35,215 nucleotides of DNA from contig JAXMBX010000053.1 of NCBI GenBank assembly GCA_046349635.1, positions 1-35,215 of the forward strand. Reading direction: 5' to 3'. The position numbers and the translations under genes are program-made. Origin of the DNA: JAXMBX01 sp046349635. Lineage in GTDB: Bacteria; Planctomycetota; Planctomycetia; Planctomycetales; Planctomycetaceae. The notes under the pieces were generated by a model. It worked only from the letters and a program-made list of their open reading frames with translations. It ran no database searches and was not told where the DNA came from. Below, one piece after another: positions 16,207 to 26,185 of this stretch. Position 1 is the first letter of the stretch, and each line of letters starts with the position of its first letter.

Positions 16207-18276
16207 ATGACGACGAAGAAGGCGAAACCATTGTTTGATCCGCCGATTGTGAGGCGGGCGTTGTGGGACTCGGTCGTGAAACTGGATCCGCGGCATCAGA
16301 TACGGAATCCGGTGATGTTCACGGTCTATGTGGGGAGCATCTTCACGCTGGTGCTGTATTGGCAGGCGCACGGAAAAACGGGAGGGGAATCGCCATGGTT
16401 CATCCTGGGGATCAGCGTGTGGCTGTGGTTTACAGTGTTGTTCGCGAATTTCGCGGAGGCGATGGCGGAGGGGCGTGGGAAGGCACAGGCAGACACGTTA
16501 CGTCAGGCGCGAAAAGAGATTTCCGCGAAGCGTTTACACGGGGCGGACAAGGATGGGCCGCATGAAGTCGTCAGTGCATCGCAGTTGCGGAAGGGAGAAG
16601 TAGTGCTGGTGATGGCGGGGGATTTTATTCCTGCCGACGGAGAGGTAATCGAGGGAATTGCCTCGGTCAATGAAAGCGCGATCACGGGGGAGAGCGCGCC
16701 GGTCATTCGGGAGAGTGGCGGAGACCGGAGCAGTGTCACGGGGGGAACGCAGGTGTTGTCCGATTGGCTGGTGGTCCGGATCTCGGCCAATCCCGGGGAG
16801 ACATTTCTGGATCGGATGATTTCGCTGGTGGAAGGGGCGAAGCGTCAGAAGACCCCGAACGAGATCGCCCTGAACATTCTGCTCGCCGCGATGACGATCG
16901 TGTTTCTGCTGGCATGTGCGACGCTGGTGCCGTTTTCACATTACAGCGTACTGGCGGCGGGACGGGGAGCGCCGATTACGTTGACCGTTGTCGTAGCACT
17001 GCTGGTCTGCCTGATTCCGACTACGATCGGCGGGTTGCTGTCGGCGATTGGTATCGCAGGGATGGACCGGATGATTCAGGCAAACGTGATTGCAACCTCG
17101 GGGCGGGCCGTGGAAGCAGCGGGGGATGTTGATGTGTTGCTGCTGGACAAAACAGGGACGATTACTTTGGGGAATCGGCAGGCGGTGGAATTCATACCGG
17201 CGGACGGTGTGGAGATCGAACGGTTGGCTGATGCGGCCCAATTGTCTTCGCTGGCAGATGAGACGCCGGAGGGACGGAGCATCGTGGTGTTGGCGAAGGA
17301 GAAATACAAACTGCGCGGGCGGGATCTGCACGAACTGCGAGCGACGTTTATTCCCTTCACCGCGCAGACCCGGATGAGTGGCGTGGACCTGGAGGGACGA
17401 CAGATTCGCAAAGGGGCGGCGGAGGCGGTGGAACGGTACGTGAAAGAACGAGGAGGAGCTTTCCCGCTCCGAGTCCGTGAGCAGGTGGAACAGGTAGCGC
17501 GGCAGGGAGGCACGCCTTTAGTAGTGAGCGAGGGGAACCAACCGCTTGGGGTCATTGCCCTGAAGGACATCGTCAAAGGAGGAATGAAGGCGCGGTTTTC
17601 CCAGTTACGGGAGATGGGAATCAAGACGGTGATGATCACGGGAGACAATCCCCTGACGGCGGCGGCGATTGCGGCGGAGGCGGGGGTGGATGACTTCCTG
17701 GCCGAAGCGACTCCCGAGGCGAAACTGAAGATGATTCGGGATTACCAGACGGGAGGACGGTTAGTGGCGATGACCGGGGACGGGACGAATGACTCCCCTG
17801 CCCTGGCCCAGGCAGATGTGGCTGTCGCGATGAACAGTGGAACGCAGGCCGCCAAGGAAGCGGGAAACATGGTGGACCTGGACTCCAATCCGACCAAGCT
17901 GATTGAGATCGTGGAGATCGGAAAGCAGTTATTGATGACGCGTGGGGCGTTGACGACGTTCAGCATCGCAAACGACGTGTCAAAATACTTTGCGATCATT
18001 CCGGCGGCGTTTGCGAGTACCTATCCGGAATTGACCCGGTTGAATGTGATGCACCTTGCGACGCCGGCGAGTGCGATTCTATCGGCGGTGATTTTCAACG
18101 CGGTGGTGATCGTGTTTCTGATCCCCCTGGCGTTGCGCGGGGCAAAATATCGTCCCCTCGGAGCGGCGGCGCTGCTGCGCAACAATTTGCTCATTTATGG
18201 AGTGGGCGGACTCCTGGTTCCGTTCGTGGGGATCAAGGGGATCGACCTGCTGCTGGTGGGGATGGGGTTGGTATAG
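16207..18276 (+). CDS. kdpB: KdpB, P-type ATPase subunit of the Kdp K+ pump
   Basis: KdpB hydrolyses ATP to drive K+ uptake through KdpA. The chosen ATG (16207) gives 689 residues, starting MTTKKAKPLFDPP as in the family. A GAAAGAAGAAG run precedes it. An upstream in-frame ATG at 16105 overlaps kdpA and adds residues unlike the family. Motifs are the actuator ITGESAPVIRESGGD, the phosphorylation site LLLDKTGTITLGNRQA (Asp314), the hinge MTGDGTNDSPALAQADVAVA, and TFSIANDVSKYFAIIPA in the membrane domain. All catalytic elements are intact. kdpC starts 9 bases after its stop. Confidence 0.96.
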   Translation: MTTKKAKPLFDPPIVRRALWDSVVKLDPRHQIRNPVMFTVYVGSIFTLVLYWQAHGKTGGESPWFILGISVWLWFTVLFANFAEAMAEGRGKAQADTLRQARKEISAKRLHGADKDGPHEVVSASQLRKGEVVLVMAGDFIPADGEVIEGIASVNESAITGESAPVIRESGGDRSSVTGGTQVLSDWLVVRISANPGETFLDRMISLVEGAKRQKTPNEIALNILLAAMTIVFLLACATLVPFSHYSVLAAGRGAPITLTVVVALLVCLIPTTIGGLLSAIGIAGMDRMIQANVIATSGRAVEAAGDVDVLLLDKTGTITLGNRQAVEFIPADGVEIERLADAAQLSSLADETPEGRSIVVLAKEKYKLRGRDLHELRATFIPFTAQTRMSGVDLEGRQIRKGAAEAVERYVKERGGAFPLRVREQVEQVARQGGTPLVVSEGNQPLGVIALKDIVKGGMKARFSQLREMGIKTVMITGDNPLTAAAIAAEAGVDDFLAEATPEAKLKMIRDYQTGGRLVAMTGDGTNDSPALAQADVAVAMNSGTQAAKEAGNMVDLDSNPTKLIEIVEIGKQLLMTRGALTTFSIANDVSKYFAIIPAAFASTYPELTRLNVMHLATPASAILSAVIFNAVVIVFLIPLALRGAKYRPLGAAALLRNNLLIYGVGGLLVPFVGIKGIDLLLVGMGLV

Positions 18277-18285
18277 AGGAAAGCC

Positions 18286-18876
18286 ATGATGAAATCATTC
18301 AAGATAGCGTTGCGGATGTTGGTTGTGATGACAGTGTTGACCGGGGTTGTGTACCCGCTGCTGGTCAGTGGAATCGCGTGGGTGGCCTTTCCGCGACAGG
18401 CAGAGGGAAGCCTGATTCTGATCGACGGAAAAGTGCAAGGATCGACCCTCATCGGACAGAGTTTTGCGGGCCCCGACTATTTCTGGGGGCGCCCCTCGGC
18501 AACTTCGCCGGTAAGTTACCAGGGGCTGGGCGGGAGTGGTTCGAACCAGGGGCCGACAAACCCCGCATTGGTGGAAGGAGTGAAAGGACGGATCGAAAAG
18601 CTGAAGCAAGCGGATCCGGAGAATCAGCTACCGATTCCGGTGGATCTGGTGACGGCGTCCGGGAGCGGGCTGGATCCCCACATCAGCCCGGCGGGGGCGG
18701 AGTATCAGGTGGGACGGGTCGCGAAGGCGCGCAACCTGTCGGCGGATCAAGTGCGGGATCGGGTCAAGAAACACACGGAACCGGCGACATTCGGCCTGCT
18801 GGGGCAACCCCGGGTGAATGTGTTGCTGTTGAATCTGGAATTGCAGAGGATGCAGTCGGCAAATCGAGCGAAGTGA
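18286..18876 (+). CDS. kdpC: KdpC, accessory subunit of the Kdp ATPase
   Basis: The 196-residue protein has one N-terminal membrane helix (LRMLVVMTVLTGVVYPLLVSGIAWVAF) and the KdpC signature GSTLIGQSFAGPDYFWGRPS, followed by SGLDPHISPAGAEYQVGRVA. KdpC assembles with KdpFAB and helps ATP binding. AGAGGAAAGCC precedes the ATG; a second ATG follows immediately. Its length matches the family. kdpD starts 22 bases later, so one operon is likely. Confidence 0.95.
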   Translation: MMKSFKIALRMLVVMTVLTGVVYPLLVSGIAWVAFPRQAEGSLILIDGKVQGSTLIGQSFAGPDYFWGRPSATSPVSYQGLGGSGSNQGPTNPALVEGVKGRIEKLKQADPENQLPIPVDLVTASGSGLDPHISPAGAEYQVGRVAKARNLSADQVRDRVKKHTEPATFGLLGQPRVNVLLLNLELQRMQSANRAK

Positions 18877-18898
18877 ATGCAGGCGAATTGAGTATTTC

Positions 18899-21577
18899 AT
18901 GAGTGACGCACGTCCCAACCCTGATGAACTGCTGGCGAAAGTCCAGGCAGAGGAGACAAAACGCGCGCGGGGAAAGCTGAAAATCTTCTTTGGGATGGCG
19001 CCGGGTGTGGGAAAGACCTACGCGATGCTGGAGGCGGCGCGGAAGGTCGCGAAGGAGGGGCGGGACGTGATCGTGGGGTATGTAGAGCCCCACGCCCGTC
19101 CGGAGACCCACGCCCTGGTCATGGGGCTGGACCTGATTCCCCGCAAGCTGCTGACCTACAAAGGGAAAACGATCGAGGAATTTGACCTGGAAGGAGCGCT
19201 GGTCCGCAAGCCCGAGCTGATCCTGGTGGATGAATTGGCGCATACGAACGTGGAAGGTGCCACCCACGCGAAACGGTGGCAGGACATTGAGGATCTGTTG
19301 GAAGCTGGTATCGATGTTTACACCACCCTGAACGTTCAGCACCTGGAGAGCTTGAATGACGTCGTGGCTCAGGTGACAAGTATCCCGGTTCGTGAAACGG
19401 TGCCGGACAACGTGTTTGAGCAGGCGGACGAAGTGGAACTGGTGGACCTGTCGCCGGATGACCTGATCGAACGTTTGCGGGAGGGGAAGGTGTACGTCCC
19501 GCAGCAGGCGATGCGGGCGATCGAGAACTTTTTCCGGAAAGGGAACCTGATCGCGCTGCGGGAATTGTCGTTGCGAAAGACGGCGGAGCGGGTCGGCGAG
19601 CAGACGCTGGATTATCGGCAGGAGCACAAAGTTCAGCGGATTTGGGCCACATCGGAGCGGTTGCTGGTGTGTGTCGGGCCCAGTCCTTCGTCAGCGCGGC
19701 TGGTGCGGGCAGCTCGGCGGATGGCCTCCAGCCTGCGGGCGCCATTCACGGCTTTGCATGTGGATCTGGAGGGACGACCGGGACCGACTGCGGCGGACCA
19801 GGAACGACTGGAACAGAATTTGAGATTGGCAGAGGAGTTGGGGGGAACGGTCGATCACACTTCGGGAGTTCAGTTTGCGGAAAGCGTGCTGGATTACGCA
19901 CGGCGACATAACATCACAAAGATCGTCGTGGGAAAACCGCAACTCGGCCGATGGGAAGAGTTCTGGCGGGGGGCGTTTGTGTATGACCTGATCCGGCAGT
20001 GCGGGGACATCGACGTGTATGTCATCAGCGGGGAACAAGACCAACCCTCTCCTCCTCTTAAGCGCGTGGTGGCAGAGCGAACGGCATGGGGGCCGTATGT
20101 CGGAGCGGTCGTGTCGGTAGGGGTTTGTTCGTTGTTGTGCCTCGGCTTGTCGCCGTGGATCGCGCCGGCGAATCTGGTGATGATTTACCTGTCATGTGTG
20201 GTCGCCGTCGCATTGTTTTTTGGGCGAGGACCTTCGATTCTGGCGACAGTCCTTTCGGTATTGGCGTTCGATGTTTCGCTGGTGCCGCCCTTGGGGACGT
20301 TCGTCGTCGCGGACAGTCAATATTTATTGACGTTTGTGGTGATGCTGGCGACGGGACTTATTATCAGCGAGCTCATGTCGCGGGTGCGATTACAAACGGC
20401 CGCGGCGCGGCAGCGGGAAGAGCGTACGGCGGCGTTGTTCGCGTTGAGCCGGGAACTGGTCAACCTGCCTACAGTGGGAGCGGTGGCACAGTCGGCGCGG
20501 CGGATCATTGGAGAAGCGCTCGACAGCGAGGTGTGGATTGTGGTTCCCGGAGCTGAAGGGAGAATGGTCTCCGCGGACCCGCAGCCGGGTATCGTTCCTC
20601 CGTCCAAGGATGATGGGGTGATCAAATGGGTGTTTGATAAGAAGCAGATTGCCGGCGGAGGGACGGAAACGCTGCCGGAACGGAGGCGACATATTTACCT
20701 TTGACCGTGACCGAGGGGATTGTGGGCGTGCTGGGAATTCGGCCCCGGAAGGAAAAGTGCTGCTGACGACGCAGCAGATGCAGTTGCTGCAGGCATTCAC
20801 CGCACAAATTGCGAGTGCAGTCGAACGATGCAAGCTCGAAGAAGAAGCAGAAAGAATCCGGCTGCAGATGGAGACGGAACGATTGCGAAATTCATTGTTG
20901 AGTTCCGTGTCGCATGACCTGCGGACTCCCCTTGCGGAATCAATGGGGCGGCAAGCCTGTTGGTGGAGGGGGAGAAGAAACTGCCGGACTCGGCGAAGCA
21001 GGAGTTGGCGCAATCGATTCTGGATGAGACGGACCGGCTGCATCGGCTGGTGGCAAACCTGCTGGACATGACGCGACTGGAAGCGGGGGCGATTGAGGTA
21101 CAGCGCGAGTTGCAGCCGATCGAGGAAGTCATCGGAGTCGTGCTGGGACGGATGGAGCGGCAGTTGCGGGATCATCCCGTCGAGACGAATCTGGCTGCGG
21201 ATTTGCCTCCGGTCGCGATCGATGGGTTACTGATTCAACAAGTCCTGGTCAACCTGCTGGACAACGCGGCGAAGTTTTCGCCTGGTGGATCGCCTTTGCA
21301 AATCTCTGCACGTACCGAAGGGAAGATGATGTGGGTGGAAGTGGCGGATCGTGGGCCGGGGTTACCGGTTGGGGAAGAAGGGGCGATTTTCAACAAGTTT
21401 TACCAGGTCCGAGGGCATGCACGAGGAGGGAGCGGGATCGGATTGGCGGTGTGTCGCGGAATTATTGAGTTGCACGGAGGGAAGATCGTGGCGGAGAATC
21501 GTGCTGGAGGAGGTGCGGTCTTCCGGTTTTCGTTGCCGCTGGGAGAAAAGTTGTCCACCACTTCGTTGTTGGTTTGA
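18899..21577 (+). pseudogene. kdpD: KdpD K+ sensor kinase, frame broken three times
   Basis: KdpD is the membrane histidine kinase that turns on kdp expression at low K+. From ATG 18899, frame 2 encodes the KdpD domain with Walker A GMAPGVGKT (residues 32-40) and LVDELAHTNVEG, the UspA-like domain, four membrane helices (about 395-500) and the start of the GAF region, then stops at 20704. Three apparent one-base losses follow: near 20680 (restoring TLPEAEATYLPL), in the C-run 20743-20746 (restoring GIRPPEGKVLL), and near 20937 (restoring TPLAAINGAASLLVEGEKK). The dimerisation motif SSVSHDLRTPLA and the ATPase part (LVNLLDNAAKFSPGG, GSGIGLAVCRG) are well conserved. Repaired length is about 893 residues. 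The conserved fragments argue for very recent damage or sequence error. Confidence 0.85.
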
Positions 21578-21604
21578 GTGTCGTGCTGAAAAAGATTTGC
21601 ATTC

Positions 21605-22307
21605 ATGACTGAAAATGCGGCCAGGATTCTGGTGATTGAGGATGAGCAGCCGATCCGGAAATTCCTCCGGATGTCCCTGGAATCGCACGGCTTTCAAGTC
21701 GCGGAATGCGAGACAGCCACGAGAGGATTGCAACAGGCGGTGTCAGAGCCTCCCGATGCGGTGCTGCTGGACCTCGGACTGCCGGATCAGGATGGTCTCG
21801 ACGTGATCAAGCGCCTGCGTGAGTGGTCGCGAGTGCCGATCATCGTGCTGTCGGCGCGCGGCCGGGAGTCCGACAAAGTGGCGGCGTTGGATGCGGGGGC
21901 TGACGATTACCTGACGAAACCGTTTGGCGTGGGGGAATTACTGGCGCGGATTCGGGTTGGGCTAAGACCGGCATACCGTCACGTCAGGCCAGGGTACGAA
22001 CACCTCAGTCTTTCGGGTGGGGGAACTGGAAGTGGACCTGGGGCGGCGAAGTGTGCGACTCGAGAATGAGGAAGTGCATCTGACGCCGACGGAGTATCGG
22101 CTGTTGATGGTACTCGTGCAGAATGCGGGAAAGGTGGTGACGCATCGGCAACTCCTCAAGGAGGTCTGGGGGCCGGATAGCGTGCAGGAGAATCAGTATC
22201 TGCGGGTCTACCTCGGACAGTTGCGACGGAAGATCGAGAAAGACGCGGCTCGCCCTCGCTACTTGCGGACGGAGGCGGGGGTCGGGTATCGGCTGGTGGA
22301 TGAATAG
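21605..22307 (+). pseudogene. kdpE: KdpE response regulator, one frame break
   Basis: KdpE is the OmpR-type regulator phosphorylated by KdpD that activates kdpFABC. The receiver starts at ATG 21605 (ARILVIEDEQPIRKFLR), with the phospho-acceptor in AVLLDLGLPDQDG (Asp56) and the conserved lysine in DYLTKPFG. The frame ends at 22069 without a DNA-binding domain. The winged helix (VGELEVDLGRRSVRLENEEV, then LTPTEYRLLMVLVQNAGKVV, RTEAGVGYRLVDE) lies in the next frame up to 22307. Removing one C at 21968-21969 joins them as VGLRRHTVTSGQ and gives about 233 residues, the normal length. It is 27 bases behind kdpD. Confidence 0.85.
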
Positions 22308-22492
22308 CACGCGCGACGGTTGGATTCGCGCCTGACGAATGATTTTTCCGAGTCTTTCACTGCGACAGATGCCAGGCATAGTCTGTCTCGACGCAAGAGT
22401 CACGTGAGAGGCTTACGAAATCGTCGAGTTTTCAGAGGATCGCCGATTGTGATCGATCAGCGAAGCAGACTTCCGTTTTCCTGGTGAGAGCG
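22308..22492. other. Convergent spacer with possible terminator hairpins
   Basis: This 185-base spacer lies between the 3' ends of kdpE and the FixJ-like gene. A 6-bp inverted repeat GCGCGA (22311-22316) and TCGCGC (22326-22331) is followed about 10 bases later by ATTTTTCC. A nested, imperfect hairpin is centred on TGCCAGGCA near 22370. Either could end transcription, but neither is a textbook terminator. Confidence 0.3.
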
Positions 22493-23122
22493 TCACGGGC
22501 GAAACGAGGCCAGATCGATGGAATTCATGACGATCCAATTCATGAGTTCCGCGCGGTTTTTGAAGCCGGTCTTTTCAAAGATGCTTTTGCGGCAGAACTG
22601 GACGGTGCGCAGACTCATGCCGACGAGGTCGGTCAATTCACGATTACTGAGTCCTCGGACGATGCCCTTGAGAACGATCATCTCTCGATCGGTCAGCATG
22701 CTGAAACGCTCGTGGGATAATTCGTTGCAGACCAGTCCCCCGACGAGAGCTCCGAATTCCTCTCGCATTAACTCATCGATCAGCGAAGTGAGTTCCGCGG
22801 GATGGAACGGTTTTTCGAGGAACTCGACGGCGCCAAGTTTCACCGATTTCACCGCGGTGGGGACGTCCGCATGTCCTGAGATGACGATCACCTTAAGGGG
22901 CAGGTTTTGCTCGACGATCCATGATTGCACGGCAAGTCCATCGATGCCTGCCAGCTTGACGTCAAGGATGACACATCCCTGAGCGCACTCGGGAACGTTG
23001 GCGAGGAATTCTTCCCCGGAGCGATAGCTGTAGACGGGATAGCCGGCGTCCTTGAGAAGGCAGGCCAGCGCTTCGAGGACTCTCGGGTCGTCGTCGACCA
23101 GATAAATCTGACGAGAACTCAT
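22493..23122 (-). CDS. FixJ/NarL-type response regulator
   Basis: The 209-residue protein has a receiver domain (IYLVDDDPRVLEALACLL, acidic pocket D10-D12, phospho-acceptor Asp54 in CVILDVKLAGIDG, VISGHADV, EFLEKPFHP) and a LuxR-type helix-turn-helix at residues about 140-200 (LTDREMIVLKGIVRGLSNRE, then SLRTVQFCRKSIFEKTGFKN). It is a transcription regulator controlled by phosphorylation. The gene begins six bases after the stop of the PAS kinase gene, on the same strand, so that kinase is its likely partner. The recognition helix (VQFCRKSIF) departs from the common VxxHR pattern, which may mean an unusual DNA site. The start is the only well-placed ATG, with a weak ribosome-binding site. Confidence 0.9.
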   Translation of the reverse strand: MSSRQIYLVDDDPRVLEALACLLKDAGYPVYSYRSGEEFLANVPECAQGCVILDVKLAGIDGLAVQSWIVEQNLPLKVIVISGHADVPTAVKSVKLGAVEFLEKPFHPAELTSLIDELMREEFGALVGGLVCNELSHERFSMLTDREMIVLKGIVRGLSNRELTDLVGMSLRTVQFCRKSIFEKTGFKNRAELMNWIVMNSIDLASFRP

Positions 23123-23128
23123 ACGGGC

Positions 23129-26100
23129 TTATTCGGTTTGGTGATCGGTGGTTCGTAAAGAAAACTGAAAGGTGGTGCGTCCGGGAAGGGATTCGATCAA
23201 TTCCAGCGTACCCCCCTGCGATTCCACGATGGTGCGGCTGATGGGGAGGCCGAGGCCCAGGCCTTCGGCCTTGGTGCTGAGGTAGGGTTCGAAGATGCGC
23301 TGTCGGAGCTCCGGAGGAATGCCCGGGCCGTTGTCGGTGACTCGAGCGATAATTTTTCCCGCGTTTTTCTCGCAGGCACGCGTCATCAGAGAGATGCCGG
23401 GAATACGGTCAGGCGCTTGTTTGATGGAGTCGATTGCATTGCGGAGCAGATTCATAAAGACCTGCTGGGTCTGAACCCGATCTGCAAGGACGACCAGGGG
23501 AGTCGGTCCGAAGTCTCGGGTTATCTGAATGCCCAGCGTTCTGATTTCATAGTCGAGGAGTGAAACGACTTCGTCGATGAGTTCGTGAAAGTTGCAAGCG
23601 ACGGCCTGGGCCTGGCGGTTTCGGACGAGATTTCGAAGCCGTTTGATAATCTCGCCCGCTCGAATGGACTCCTCGGTGATTTTTCCGAGGAGTTGCTGGG
23701 CCTCCTTGAACGCCAGGTTTGACGGCTGGGGGCCGGACAGCGTCCCCTGCGCGACGAAGGCATAGGTAGCGATCGCCGTGAGCGGCTGATTGAGTTCGTG
23801 GGCAAGGCCCGCGGACATCTCACCGAGCATGTTGATCCGCAGAGCATGGGTGAGCTTTTCGCGAATTTCCCGGTCGCGTTCATCGAGTTCCTTGCGGAGG
23901 GTGATATCCGAGAAAGTCACGATAACCGCAAAGGGACGCGTTTCGCCGGCGCGAATCATGGGTTCCGCATCGATCGAGATCCAGATGCGTCCTTTCTCCA
24001 GGTTCAATCCCATGACGGATTCCCGTTGTGGGAGTCCAGTTCTGAGGGCAATCGCAGCGGGGAGTTCTTCCGCGAGAAACGGGGTGCCATCTTCGTGATA
24101 CCGATTGCAAGCGGGGCTAAAGGCGTCGCGTCCGATCAGACGCTCCTTGGGAATCGCGAAGATCCGCTCCGCGCTGGGATTGACCTCAGTCATGATGCCC
24201 TTCGAGTCGACAACGACGACACCCTCGGACATGGCATCGAACATGGTTTTCAGGTGGACGGTGGTGTCCGCGAGCTGGCGAGCCGCGGCCGCCTGTTCAG
24301 TGACGTCGATCACGAGGGAGATCACGCCCGTCTGGTTGCCGGCGGCGTCGCGCATCGGCGTCTGGCGAACTTCGAAGGTGTAGGGAGAATGCTCGCAGAT
24401 GGTGATGGTGGAATTTCCGGCGAGGGCACCGCGGACGGCTTCGATAATATGAGTTTGCTTGCGATAGACATGGAACACGTTCTTCCGGAGGATTTCTGCA
24501 GGCTTGAATCCCAGGTTCTGGAGGGTCATCCCTTCGACCATCTGGATGGTCCCTTCCATGTCATAGGAAAACATCGTCACCGGGAGCTGGGCGAGGATCG
24601 CGGCAATTTTCCCCCGGCTTTCCTGCAGGTTGTCGGCGTCCTGCTGCTGCTGGGTCACGTCCATTGAGACGGAGAGGGCGGCGATGATCCGGTCGTTGTC
24701 ATCCCGAAGCGGTGTGTAATGCGACTGGACGATCGATTCCCGGCCGAGAAGATTCTTGACCCGGAAGACGTCACAGTCCGAGCGTCCTTCCCAAACCTGA
24801 GCGTGCAGCGTGGTGAGTCGTTCCCAATCCCGCGGATCGATGACGTCCCAGATCTTGAGCGCGAGAATATCCTCGGGATTCGCGGCTCCGAGCATGCGCA
24901 CGCCCGCGGTGTTGATGGTGAGAAATCGTCCCTCCCGATCAACAGTCTTGATGCAGATGGGAGAGTTGTTCAGGACGGTTTTTGTGAACTTCTGCTCACG
25001 AGCCAGCTCGGCTTCCGCGTGCCTTTTCTCCGTGACGTCAGTGATCCAGCCGACAATGTGGCTGGGATTCCCCTTCTCGTCCCTGATGAGATCGGCGCAG
25101 ATGGACGAGATAAATGTGGATCCATCGCGGCGTCGCGCTTCGAGATCTCCGCGGAAGCGACCTGTGGTTTGGACCTCCGCCAAGACTTCCAATGCGGCCT
25201 CCGGATCCGCATAGAGTTTTATCGCACTGAGTCCAACGAGTTCGGAAGGATCCTCAAATCCCCATTTCTCTGCAAATGCGGCATTGACGTACGTGAGGAC
25301 ACCTTGAATATCCGCGAACGCAATCGCGGTGAAGGCCGCTTCAATCGCGTGATTTTTCAATTGCAAGGAACACTCGACCTCTTTCTGTCGAGTCACGTCG
25401 AGAAGGGTGCCAAAGGTCCTCAGGGGGCTTCCGTCGGGAGCATAAGTTGTTTCTCCCCGCTCTTGGACAAATTTGATCCGGCCATCAGGCATTAACAGGC
25501 GATGTTCAAAATCATAGGGTAGTCCTGTTCTGAGAGCGTCCTGAAACGTACTGTCAATCCTGTTTCGGTCGTCCGGATGAACCAGCCCCAGTAATCCGAG
25601 ATAGGAGGGGCGAAATTGTGAGGGATCAATTTCGAAAATGCGATAGACCTGGTCCGACCAGTAGAGATCGCCCGTGGGGATGTGAAATTCCCAGTGGCCC
25701 AGCTTTGCAATCGCTTCGGCTTGCTCAAGTCGGCGGGTATTTTCACGGAGGAGGCTGGCCGTCTGGCAATGAAAAGTAATGTCCTCAAGCGTGGCAAGGA
25801 AGCCTTCCAGGGTGCCGTCAATTTCACTGCGGAAAATCACCGTGTGCCAGTTAAAAGATCGCTCACCCTCCACGGGGGAGACTTTCAAGGCGGGAACCGT
25901 TTGAAGGGAGAGTGCCTCGGAGAATTCGGCGTCTTCGAAGGCCTGCCGGATCACCTGGCGAAGATGTTGAGGGAGACAGGTCTCGAACCAGTCCTGCCCG
26001 GCAATTTCAGAAGGGGGAAGCTGGGACTGCCGAGTGAAAAGCCGATTGGCATAGACGATCAAGCCCGACCGATCGACAAAAACTGCCGGATGGTCGTAAG

Positions 26101-26185
26101 CGTCGACGATTGTGGAAAGGCTGAAGCGTCTGGTGTCGATTCGGTTGGCGGGAGATGGTACCGACGTTCGCGAATTCGAATTCAC
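23129..26185 (-). CDS. Cytosolic multi-PAS sensor histidine kinase (FixL-like)
   Basis: This 1018-residue kinase has no clear membrane helix. By eye six PAS domains follow each other at about residues 25-140, 155-270, 275-395, 400-520, 525-640 and 650-770. Examples are LGHWEFHIPTGDLYWSDQVY with VHPDDRNRID, and MFDAMSEGVVVVDSKG. The dimerisation helix carries the phosphorylated His796 (MSAGLAHELNQPLTAIATYA). The ATPase domain has the N-box LLRNAIDSI, the G1 box VTDNGPGIPPE and GLGLGLPISRTIVE. The HELNQPL form is typical of FixL and related kinases. It probably phosphorylates the regulator encoded six bases downstream. The start is GTG with CGGAGATGAC upstream. No haem-binding histidine could be assigned, so the signal (redox, gas, light or ligand) is unknown. 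Confidence 0.92.
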   Translation of the reverse strand: MNSNSRTSVPSPANRIDTRRFSLSTIVDAYDHPAVFVDRSGLIVYANRLFTRQSQLPPSEIAGQDWFETCLPQHLRQVIRQAFEDAEFSEALSLQTVPALKVSPVEGERSFNWHTVIFRSEIDGTLEGFLATLEDITFHCQTASLLRENTRRLEQAEAIAKLGHWEFHIPTGDLYWSDQVYRIFEIDPSQFRPSYLGLLGLVHPDDRNRIDSTFQDALRTGLPYDFEHRLLMPDGRIKFVQERGETTYAPDGSPLRTFGTLLDVTRQKEVECSLQLKNHAIEAAFTAIAFADIQGVLTYVNAAFAEKWGFEDPSELVGLSAIKLYADPEAALEVLAEVQTTGRFRGDLEARRRDGSTFISSICADLIRDEKGNPSHIVGWITDVTEKRHAEAELAREQKFTKTVLNNSPICIKTVDREGRFLTINTAGVRMLGAANPEDILALKIWDVIDPRDWERLTTLHAQVWEGRSDCDVFRVKNLLGRESIVQSHYTPLRDDNDRIIAALSVSMDVTQQQQDADNLQESRGKIAAILAQLPVTMFSYDMEGTIQMVEGMTLQNLGFKPAEILRKNVFHVYRKQTHIIEAVRGALAGNSTITICEHSPYTFEVRQTPMRDAAGNQTGVISLVIDVTEQAAAARQLADTTVHLKTMFDAMSEGVVVVDSKGIMTEVNPSAERIFAIPKERLIGRDAFSPACNRYHEDGTPFLAEELPAAIALRTGLPQRESVMGLNLEKGRIWISIDAEPMIRAGETRPFAVIVTFSDITLRKELDERDREIREKLTHALRINMLGEMSAGLAHELNQPLTAIATYAFVAQGTLSGPQPSNLAFKEAQQLLGKITEESIRAGEIIKRLRNLVRNRQAQAVACNFHELIDEVVSLLDYEIRTLGIQITRDFGPTPLVVLADRVQTQQVFMNLLRNAIDSIKQAPDRIPGISLMTRACEKNAGKIIARVTDNGPGIPPELRQRIFEPYLSTKAEGLGLGLPISRTIVESQGGTLELIESLPGRTTFQFSLRTTDHQTE

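Noticed and set aside
23798..24667. Plus-strand open frame of 289 codons inside the PAS kinase gene
   Set aside because: The minus strand encodes clear PAS and kinase motifs over the same bases.
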